Of a stretch of 5,279 nt of DNA, positions 1-4,645 are shown piece by piece. Under the pieces are notes generated by a model that searched no databases, was not told the DNA's origin, and saw nothing but the letters and a program-made list of their open reading frames with translations. Every line of letters starts with the position of its first letter. Positions within the stretch are counted from its first letter, which is position 1. The position numbers and the translations under genes were made by a program. The stretch is from Flavobacteriales bacterium (lineage in GTDB: Bacteria; Bacteroidota; Bacteroidia; Flavobacteriales; Flavobacteriaceae), in NCBI GenBank assembly GCA_011525065.1, contig WTIY01000031.1, positions 1-5,279 of the forward strand, read 5' to 3'.

Positions 1-17
1 GAACATATCTTACTGTT

Positions 18-698
18 GTGGGAAGTAAAAATAAATTAAAGCGATTTCGAGAAAATGAAACTTTTGCCAATGTCGTGCAACCCAAAAGGGAGGTGTTATT
101 AGACGATTCTTTTGGGCTCAAGGGTAATTGGCGAGCGTCTTTTTTTAATAATGATCGGCCTGTAGTTTTGGAATTGGGCTGTGGTAAAGGGGAGTATACT
201 CTGGCTCTAGCTGCGAAATATCCCGATAAAAATTTTATTGGCATAGACATCAAAGGCGCTCGTTTTTGGCGTGGTGCTAAGACAGCATTAGAGCAAAAGC
301 TGGAGAATGTAGGCTTTTTGCGCATTCAAATAGAATTATTGGCCCACTGTTTCGCTGCGGGTGAAGTCGATGAAATTTGGATCACGTTTCCCGATCCGCA
401 AATCAAGTATAAGCGGACTAAGCACCGCTTGACCAATAAGGACTTTTTGAAAACCTATCAGTCGGTTCTTCGTCCAGAAGGTGTTGTTCATCTGAAAACA
501 GACAGTGAATTTATGCATGGATATACTCTGGGATTATTGCACGGTTTAGCTCAAGAAGTTCATTTTTCTCAGCACGATGTATATGGAGTGACTGGGGCCC
601 CCGAGCTGGTGACCTCAGTACAAACTTTTTACGAATCACAGTATTTAGAACAACACAAGAAAATTACTTATGTCAGTTTTTCTTTGAGTGGGCTCTAA
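18..698 (+). CDS. trmB: tRNA (guanine-N7-)-methyltransferase TrmB
   Basis: The product is predicted to transfer a methyl group from S-adenosylmethionine to N7 of guanosine 46 in the tRNA variable loop, in the cytoplasm. The 226-residue protein has the usual family length. It shows the SAM-binding motif I LELGCGKGEY (51-60), motif II IGIDIKGAR (74-82), the TrmB signature ITFPDP (122-127) followed by a basic stretch ending in HRLT, and the C-terminal TFYE (203-206) plus a final ITYVSFSL strand. The start is GTG at 18. MGSKNKLKRF right after it matches the typical N-terminus of Bacteroidota TrmB, so the gene appears complete although the frame is open to the window edge. No Shine-Dalgarno sequence is visible in the 17 bases upstream. 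It heads a same-strand run with the LysE-family gene 38 bp downstream; cotranscription is possible but not shown. Confidence 0.95.
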   Translation: MGSKNKLKRFRENETFANVVQPKREVLLDDSFGLKGNWRASFFNNDRPVVLELGCGKGEYTLALAAKYPDKNFIGIDIKGARFWRGAKTALEQKLENVGFLRIQIELLAHCFAAGEVDEIWITFPDPQIKYKRTKHRLTNKDFLKTYQSVLRPEGVVHLKTDSEFMHGYTLGLLHGLAQEVHFSQHDVYGVTGAPELVTSVQTFYESQYLEQHKKITYVSFSLSGL

Positions 699-736
699 TG
701 ACTAACTTGTTGCTTGAAAGACCTAATTAGTAGTTA

Positions 737-1363
737 ATGTCAGGGGTAATCAATTTTTTTGTTGGGTATATCGCGGCGTTTGTCGGGCTTATTCCGCCTG
801 GCCTATTGAACATGACGGCAGCTAAAATAGGCGTGAAGCAAGGAAGAAAGCCAGCAGTTATCTTCAGTTTTGGGGTCCTTCTTGTGGTGTGCATTCAAAC
901 GCTTGTTGGAATCTTTTTTGCCCGTTATCTCGAGGGCTATACAGCAGTTGTCGATGTTTTACAGAAAGTGGCCCTCGGCATATTTTTGGCCCTGACTTTT
1001 TATTTTTTTGTTCTAGCAAAAGACAGCAGACGTGAGGTGCCAAAGGGCGTTAAGAAATCTGGGGCCAATCGTTTTTTATACGGGCTTTTGCTCGCAGCAA
1101 TTAATCTACTTCCGATTCCTTACTGGGTTTACATCAGCATCAGTTTTAGCGCTTTTGGTTGGTTTTTCTTTGACCCTAGCCTAGTGATTTGGGCATTGAT
1201 CGGTTCAGGCTCAGGGACAATGTCGATGTTGTTGTTGTACATATACTTCTTTCGTCGTCGCTTGCCAATTGGAAGCTTTGGATTTAATGTGAATTTTTTA
1301 CTCGGTGGAATAACTGCGGTAATTTCTTTGATCACCATCATTCGAATTGTCCAAAACATGTAA
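737..1363 (+). CDS. LysE-family translocator (inner-membrane exporter)
   Basis: A 208-residue, very hydrophobic protein of the LysE/RhtB amino-acid exporter superfamily. About six membrane segments can be read, near residues 4-26, 40-62, 72-93, 110-133, 143-170 and 183-205. A conserved-looking PPGLLN (20-25) in the first segment corresponds to the PGP region of LysE proteins, and the AAKIGVKQGRKPA stretch forms the first cytoplasmic loop. A charged cytoplasmic loop (KDSRREVPKGVKK) separates segments 3 and 4, as in the family. The substrate cannot be inferred; LysE members export amino acids or related small molecules using the proton gradient. The ATG at 737 is chosen because an in-frame stop (TAG at 731) sits just upstream. 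No Shine-Dalgarno sequence is seen. The next gene's ATG follows 13 bp after the stop. Confidence 0.82.
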   Translation: MSGVINFFVGYIAAFVGLIPPGLLNMTAAKIGVKQGRKPAVIFSFGVLLVVCIQTLVGIFFARYLEGYTAVVDVLQKVALGIFLALTFYFFVLAKDSRREVPKGVKKSGANRFLYGLLLAAINLLPIPYWVYISISFSAFGWFFFDPSLVIWALIGSGSGTMSMLLLYIYFFRRRLPIGSFGFNVNFLLGGITAVISLITIIRIVQNM

Positions 1364-1376
1364 GACACGACTATTT

Positions 1377-1703
1377 ATGGATGCCAAAAGCGATTTTTTT
1401 CAGCGGGTATATAGGGTGGTTCGAAGAATCCCTTATGGTAGGGTGACCACTTATGGTGCTATTGCCAGGGCAGTGGGTTCACCACAAAGTTCAAGAACAG
1501 TGGGTTACGCCATGAATGCTTCTCACTCGCTTCCCGATGTACCGGCCCACAGAGTGGTTAATCGCTCTGGGGTACTCACGGGTAAACATCACTTTGCTGG
1601 ATCCAATACCATGCAACGCTTACTCGAACAAGAGGGTGTTGAAGTTAGGGAGGACCGCGTGGTTGAATTTGATCAATTGCTTTGGTTGCCTGACGCAAAC
1701 TGA
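1377..1703 (+). CDS. MGMT-family alkyltransferase-like protein lacking the acceptor cysteine (ATL, Ala type)
   Basis: A 108-residue protein matching the DNA-binding domain of O6-alkylguanine-DNA alkyltransferases. It has the IPYGRVTTYGAIARAVG helix-turn-helix region (18-34), with Tyr26 in the base-flipping tyrosine position, and SSRTVGYAMN (38-47), with Arg40 as the likely arginine finger. The active-site motif, normally PCHRV, reads PAHRVVNRSG (56-65). Alanine replaces the methyl-accepting cysteine, so direct repair is not expected. Known ATL proteins bind O6-alkylguanine and hand the lesion to nucleotide excision repair. The C-terminal GKHHF and EQEGVEV segments are typical of these short forms. 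The ATG at 1377 is preferred over an in-frame TTG at 1347: the TTG would overlap the LysE-family gene and add ten residues outside the domain. No Shine-Dalgarno sequence is visible. It is last in the left-hand run. Confidence 0.88.
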   Translation: MDAKSDFFQRVYRVVRRIPYGRVTTYGAIARAVGSPQSSRTVGYAMNASHSLPDVPAHRVVNRSGVLTGKHHFAGSNTMQRLLEQEGVEVREDRVVEFDQLLWLPDAN

Positions 1704-1720
1704 AACCCCTCTAAAGGGTT
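1704..1720 (+). terminator. Weak hairpin just after the ATL stop
   Basis: AACCC (1704-1708) and GGGTT (1716-1720) can pair around a 7-base loop, starting at the first base after the TGA stop. The position suits a terminator for the trmB-to-ATL run, but the stem is only 5 bp and no T-tract follows, so this is a weak candidate. An alternative register, CCCT with AGGG around a 4-base loop, is also possible. Confidence 0.2.
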
Positions 1721-1750
1721 ATGTGAAGATTAAATTTCTGGGTATATTTG
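1720..1750 (+). promoter_or_regulatory. Bacteroidota-type promoter for mrp-nifU
   Basis: TATATTTG at 1743-1750 is an exact match to the TAnnTTTG -7 element used by the primary sigma factor of Bacteroidota. Nineteen bases upstream lies TATG (1720-1723), three of four bases of the usual TTTG -33 element; TGTG (1722-1725) with a 17-base spacer is an alternative. Transcription would start near 1753-1755, giving a leader of roughly 30 bases before the ATG of mrp. It lies in the 80-bp gap after the ATL gene, which suggests mrp starts a new transcription unit. Confidence 0.6.
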
Positions 1751-1753
1751 CCC

Positions 1754-1770
1754 TTTAGAATAATTCTAAA
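1754..1770. promoter_or_regulatory. Perfect 17-bp palindrome, candidate Fur/PerR-family operator
   Basis: TTTAGAATAATTCTAAA is a perfect 8-1-8 inverted repeat centred on 1762. Its inner 15 bases have the 7-1-7 architecture of Fur-superfamily boxes and differ from the PerR consensus TTATAATnATTATAA at one symmetric position in each half (12 of 14 defined bases match). It begins four bases after the -7 element, over the predicted transcription start, which is a classic repressor position. It ends 13 bp before the mrp start codon. As RNA it would make only an A/U-rich 7-bp stem with a 3-base loop, so a protein-binding site seems likelier. The regulator's identity is inferred. Confidence 0.5.
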
Positions 1771-1783
1771 TACGGCTGAGGCC

Positions 1784-2914
1784 ATGGAAAAGAAGGATAT
1801 ATTAGGGGTTTTAGATGGCTTGACACTTCCGGGTGAAGGACAGAGTATCAGCCAAAGCGGTGCGGTGACCAACATCAATATTTTTGGACGCGAGGTGGTG
1901 ATTGATTTAAGTTTAAAAACACCGGCCTTGCACATTAAAAAACGCGTGATTTCCGACATCACTCAAGCCTTGGAGCAAACCTTTGGCACAGACATCAAGG
2001 CTCAAATCAACCTTACAGTTCCTCAGGCTCCTGCTCGAGACCTCAAACTGATTAAAGGAAATCCCATTGCCGGCATAAAAAATATTGTAGCTATCGCCTC
2101 CGGTAAAGGTGGGGTTGGCAAGTCTACGGTTACCGCGAACTTAGCTATTAGCTTAGCAGAGATGGGTTTTAGTGTTGGGGTTCTAGACGCAGACATTTAC
2201 GGACCATCAATACCCATTATGTTCGATGTGGCCGGTGAACGTCCTTTATCGGTGCAAGTAGAGGGTAAGAGCAAGATGGCGCCCATCGAACAATACGGCG
2301 TTAAAATATTGTCCATCGGATTTTTTACCCAACCCAATCAAGCCGTCATTTGGCGGGGTCCCATGGCTGCGAAAGCATTGAATCAAATGATTTTTGATGC
2401 CGCCTGGGGTGAGTTGGATTTTTTGCTCATCGATTTGCCACCAGGAACGGGAGACATTCATTTGAGCATCATGCAATCCTTGCCCATCAGTGGAGCTGTT
2501 GTGGTCAGTACCCCTCAAAATGTAGCACTGGCGGATGCTCGAAAAGGGGTCGCCATGTTCGCCCAAGAGCATATTCAAGTTCCTGTGCTGGGTATTGTGG
2601 AGAACATGGCCTACTTTACACCCAGTGAATTACCCGATAACAAGTATTATATTTTTGGTCAAAGTGGAGCGCGACACCTTGCTGAGGATTTAGACGTTGA
2701 GTTTTTAGGAGAGATTCCTTTGGTCCAAAGCATTAGAGAATCTGGCGATGTTGGACGACCGGCTGCACTGCAAGGCGGAACCCCTGCGGCAGAGGCCTTT
2801 TTAGTCTTGACACGAGAAGTCGTTCGCCAAACTGTGAAACGAAATAAGGATTTGCCGCCCACCGAGGCAATAAAAATCACCACCATGGCAGGATGTAGTG
2901 CCGTAAAATCGTAA
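1784..2914 (+). CDS. mrp: Mrp/NBP35-family P-loop ATPase, iron-sulfur cluster carrier
   Basis: A 376-residue cytoplasmic ATPase of the Mrp/ApbC/NBP35 family, whose members bind and transfer Fe-S clusters to apoproteins. An N-terminal MIP18-like (DUF59) domain covers about residues 1-80. It is followed by the deviant Walker A GKGGVGKST (107-115) with its signature lysine, VLDADIYGPS (133-142), the Walker B-like LLIDLPPGTGD (214-224) and IVENMAYF (271-278). The canonical CxxC just after ENM is absent: residues 279-292 contain no cysteine. The only cysteine I find is Cys371 in the terminal GCSAVKS. This appears usual for Bacteroidota members rather than a defect. The ATG at 1784 is chosen over an in-frame TTG at 1748, which lies inside the -7 promoter element and precedes the domain by 12 atypical residues. 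A GAGG at 1778-1781 is too close to act as a ribosome site. The NifU-domain gene starts 2 bp after the stop. Confidence 0.93.
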   Translation: MEKKDILGVLDGLTLPGEGQSISQSGAVTNINIFGREVVIDLSLKTPALHIKKRVISDITQALEQTFGTDIKAQINLTVPQAPARDLKLIKGNPIAGIKNIVAIASGKGGVGKSTVTANLAISLAEMGFSVGVLDADIYGPSIPIMFDVAGERPLSVQVEGKSKMAPIEQYGVKILSIGFFTQPNQAVIWRGPMAAKALNQMIFDAAWGELDFLLIDLPPGTGDIHLSIMQSLPISGAVVVSTPQNVALADARKGVAMFAQEHIQVPVLGIVENMAYFTPSELPDNKYYIFGQSGARHLAEDLDVEFLGEIPLVQSIRESGDVGRPAALQGGTPAAEAFLVLTREVVRQTVKRNKDLPPTEAIKITTMAGCSAVKS

Positions 2915-2916
2915 AC

Positions 2917-3150
2917 ATGAATCAGGAGTCGTTGAATGATAGAATAGAGCAAGCATTGGCTGAAATCAGACCGTTTTTACAAAATGACGGAGGAGATATT
3001 TCATTAATAGCTGTAGAGGGAGAAAAGGTTACGGTAAGACTAGAAGGCGCCTGTGTGGATTGTTCAGTCAATCAAATGACGCTTAAAAGTGGTGTAGCCA
3101 TGACGATTCAAAAATATGCTCCCGAAATACAAGAAGTCGTTAATGTTTGA
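2917..3150 (+). CDS. Stand-alone NifU C-terminal-domain protein (Fe-S scaffold)
   Basis: A 77-residue protein consisting only of the NifU C-terminal domain (the Nfu fold). It contains the helix IEQALAEIRPFLQNDGGDI (10-28), a short beta hairpin with KVTVRLEGAC, and the cluster-binding CVDC motif (Cys46, Cys49) followed by MTLKSGV. Proteins of this type dimerise and hold a 4Fe-4S cluster between the two CxxC pairs for delivery to target enzymes. The ATG lies 2 bp after the mrp stop, so the two are almost certainly cotranscribed and probably translationally coupled; no Shine-Dalgarno sequence is visible. Mrp lacks CxxC here while this partner has one, which suggests this protein carries the cluster and Mrp supplies the ATPase activity. 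That division of labour is an inference. Confidence 0.93.
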   Translation: MNQESLNDRIEQALAEIRPFLQNDGGDISLIAVEGEKVTVRLEGACVDCSVNQMTLKSGVAMTIQKYAPEIQEVVNV

Positions 3151-3180
3151 CCCAAATCGTACTTGAAGGACGATGGTCAT

Positions 3181-3188
3181 CACTTTTG
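3181..3188 (+). promoter_or_regulatory. Possible -7 element for the FNR-ferredoxin pair
   Basis: CACTTTTG differs from the TAnnTTTG -7 consensus only at its first base and lies in the 80-bp gap after the NifU-domain gene. It would place a transcript start near 3191-3192, about 40 bases before the GTG. The best upstream TTG (3163-3165) is only 15 bases away, shorter than usual, so the promoter is weakly supported. Read-through from mrp-nifU is equally possible, because no convincing terminator is seen between 3151 and 3180. Confidence 0.25.
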
Positions 3189-3205
3189 GAGGCTTTTTAG
3201 CACAA

Positions 3206-3222
3206 TTTAGATGAATTAAAAA
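3206..3222. promoter_or_regulatory. Degenerate relative of the mrp palindrome upstream of the FNR gene
   Basis: TTTAGATGAATTAAAAA aligns without gaps to the palindrome at 1754-1770 with 13 of 17 identical bases. It ends 8 bp before the GTG at 3231; the mrp copy ends 13 bp before its ATG. The symmetry is poor (about 4 of 8 positions agree between half sites), and A/T-rich leaders produce such matches easily. It is therefore a tentative second operator for the same regulator. Confidence 0.25.
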
Positions 3223-3230
3223 AAAAGTTC

Positions 3231-4283
3231 GTGATCAAAACCGATATAATAATCATTGGAGCAGGGCCAACGGGTCTTTTTGCTGTTTTTGAGGCAGGAT
3301 TACTCAAATTAAAATGTCATTTAATTGATGCTCTGCCTCAACCAGGGGGTCAGTGTAGTGAAATTTATCCTAAAAAACCCATTTATGACATCCCTGCTTA
3401 TCCAGAGATTTTAGCGGGGGATTTAACAGACAAGCTCATGGAGCAAATCGCTCCTTTCTCTCCCGGTTTTACTTTGGGAGAGCGGGCCGATACATTGGTG
3501 CCACAGGAAGATGGCACTTTTGTCGTAACGACCGATAAGGGCACGAAACATCAGGCGCCAGTTGTAGCTATTGCGGGTGGACTAGGAAGTTTTGAACCAC
3601 GAAAGCCTCTGCTCGAAAACTTAACGCGCTTTGAGAATCACGGGGTGGCGTATTTTATTAAGAACCCGGATCAATATCGAGGCAAGCATGTTGTGATTGC
3701 CGGAGGGGGTGATTCAGCCCTGGACTGGAGTATTTTTCTGACCGACATTGCCGCCTCGGTGACTTTGGTTCATCGGCGCAATGAATTTCGTGGAGCCCTT
3801 GATAGTGTTGAAAAGGTTCAAGCCCTTAAAAACAGTGGAAAAATCAAATTAATCACCCCAGGTGAGGTGGTTAAAATACATGGGGATAAAGACTTGACTG
3901 CTGTGGACATTAAGACTGATGAGTCATTGATTAAACACCAATGCGATGCCTTTATTCCTCTTTTTGGATTGGTACCAAAGCTTGGGCCAATTGCAAATTG
4001 GGGGCTGGTATTGGAGAAAAATGCCATTAAAGTAGATAATGCATTGGATTACCAAACCAACATCCCCGGGGTCTATGCCATTGGTGATGTCAATACTTAT
4101 CCAGGAAAACTCAAATTGATTCTCTGCGGGTTTCACGAGGCAACTTTAATGTGCCAAAGTGCGTATAAAAGGATTCATCCCAATAAACGATACGTCATGA
4201 AATACACCACGGTTGGCGGTGTAGAGGGCTTCGATGGCACTAAAAAACAGGCCCCAAAGGCCGTGATTAAATCCATCGACTAA
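3231..4283 (+). CDS. Ferredoxin-NADP+ reductase, thioredoxin-reductase-like type
   Basis: A 350-residue flavoprotein that should transfer electrons between NADPH and ferredoxin in the cytoplasm. It has the N-terminal FAD Rossmann motif IIIIGAGPTGL (6-16), the acidic strand end HLIDALPQPGGQ (30-41) typical of this group, and a second nucleotide motif IAGGGDSALDW (156-166). HRRNEFRG (181-188) carries the arginines expected to bind the NADPH 2'-phosphate, and AIGD (283-286) is a late FAD contact. There is no CxxC redox pair between the domains, which excludes thioredoxin reductase and fits the YumC/Chlorobium-type FNR. The C-terminal extension (about 320-350, with YTTVGGVEGFDGTKK) is also characteristic of that type. 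GTG at 3231 is the start: the upstream frame has no ATG, GTG or TTG before a stop at 3198. A 9-base A run at 3218-3226 sits just before it. The ferredoxin gene follows 13 bp downstream, the likely redox partner. Confidence 0.9.
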   Translation: MIKTDIIIIGAGPTGLFAVFEAGLLKLKCHLIDALPQPGGQCSEIYPKKPIYDIPAYPEILAGDLTDKLMEQIAPFSPGFTLGERADTLVPQEDGTFVVTTDKGTKHQAPVVAIAGGLGSFEPRKPLLENLTRFENHGVAYFIKNPDQYRGKHVVIAGGGDSALDWSIFLTDIAASVTLVHRRNEFRGALDSVEKVQALKNSGKIKLITPGEVVKIHGDKDLTAVDIKTDESLIKHQCDAFIPLFGLVPKLGPIANWGLVLEKNAIKVDNALDYQTNIPGVYAIGDVNTYPGKLKLILCGFHEATLMCQSAYKRIHPNKRYVMKYTTVGGVEGFDGTKKQAPKAVIKSID

Positions 4284-4296
4284 AACGGATAAAATT

Positions 4297-4629
4297 ATGG
4301 CGCTAGAGGTAGAAATTTGGATTACTGACCGTGATGGTCAAACTCATCAGATTATGGCGCCCACTGACATGAACATGAATCTCATGGAAGTCATCCGTGC
4401 TTACGAGTTAGCTCCTGAAGGGACCATAGGAATCTGCGGTGGTATGGCCATGTGCGCGTCATGTCAATGCTATGTTGAGAGTGATCACACCTTGCCCGAA
4501 CAAATGGATGATGAACGCGCCATGCTCGCTGAGGCCTTTTACCTAAAAGACAACTCTCGCTTGGGGTGTCAATTATTCATCACCCCTGAAATGAAGGGTT
4601 TACGCGTCAGAATAGCCCCTGAATCCTAG
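4297..4629 (+). CDS. Adrenodoxin-type 2Fe-2S ferredoxin
   Basis: A 110-residue soluble electron carrier. The cluster ligands are clear: CGGMAMCASC supplies Cys47, Cys53 and Cys56 in the C-x5-C-x2-C spacing of vertebrate-type ferredoxins, and LGCQL supplies Cys91. An additional Cys58 in CQCYV is not a standard ligand. The DGQTH turn at the N-terminus, the acidic region around DDERAML (71-77), where redox partners usually dock, and the SRLGCQ motif (87-92) all fit the family, and the length is normal. The ATG lies 13 bp after the FNR stop, so the two genes probably form one transcription unit and an NADPH-FNR-ferredoxin chain. The spacer is A-rich with no Shine-Dalgarno sequence. The TAG stop overlaps the stop of the opposite-strand DUF3050 gene. 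It could serve Fe-S assembly, a monooxygenase or another acceptor; the acceptor is not shown by the sequence. Confidence 0.92.
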   Translation: MALEVEIWITDRDGQTHQIMAPTDMNMNLMEVIRAYELAPEGTIGICGGMAMCASCQCYVESDHTLPEQMDDERAMLAEAFYLKDNSRLGCQLFITPEMKGLRVRIAPES

Positions 4630-4645
4630 ACGATTTCTGCGGATT
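4622..4645. terminator. Small imperfect hairpin across the convergent stop codons
   Basis: AATCC (4622-4626) pairs with GGATT (4641-4645). Inside, AGA (4628-4630) pairs with TCT (4636-4638) around a 5-base loop, with a small 1x2 internal loop between the stems. It spans both overlapping stop codons, where a shared bidirectional terminator would be expected. Neither side has a good T-tract, so efficient intrinsic termination is doubtful. Confidence 0.2.

Noticed and set aside
723..730. CTAATTAG palindrome before the LysE-family gene
   Set aside because: An 8-bp A/T-rich palindrome is expected by chance, and no -7 promoter element accompanies it.
1347..1376. In-frame TTG extension of the ATL protein by ten residues
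   Set aside because: It would overlap the end of the LysE-family gene, and the added residues lie outside the conserved domain; the ATG at 1377 gives the normal short-form length.
1516..1758. 80-codon plus-strand open frame overlapping the ATL gene and the mrp promoter
   Set aside because: It is out of frame with the ATL gene, runs through the promoter and palindrome, and has no domain-like sequence.
1748..1783. In-frame TTG extension of mrp by twelve residues
   Set aside because: The TTG is part of the exact -7 promoter element and the extension would be encoded by the palindrome; the ATG at 1784 begins the conserved N-terminal domain.
2246..2578. 110-codon open frame on the minus strand inside mrp
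   Set aside because: It lies wholly within a well-recognised gene, its product resembles no family I know, and it is best explained as a shadow frame.
2659..2952. 97-codon minus-strand open frame across the mrp/NifU-domain junction
   Set aside because: It is antisense to two confident genes and has no recognisable motif or separate control region.
3156..3181. Small inverted repeats after the NifU-domain gene (ATCGT/ACGAT and GATGGTCATC)
   Set aside because: The stems are only 4-5 bp, mutually overlapping, and not followed by a T-tract at a useful distance; not convincing as a terminator or operator.
3231..4283. Annotation as thioredoxin reductase
   Set aside because: The redox-active CxxC between the FAD and NADPH domains is absent, and the C-terminal extension and the ferredoxin neighbour fit FNR.
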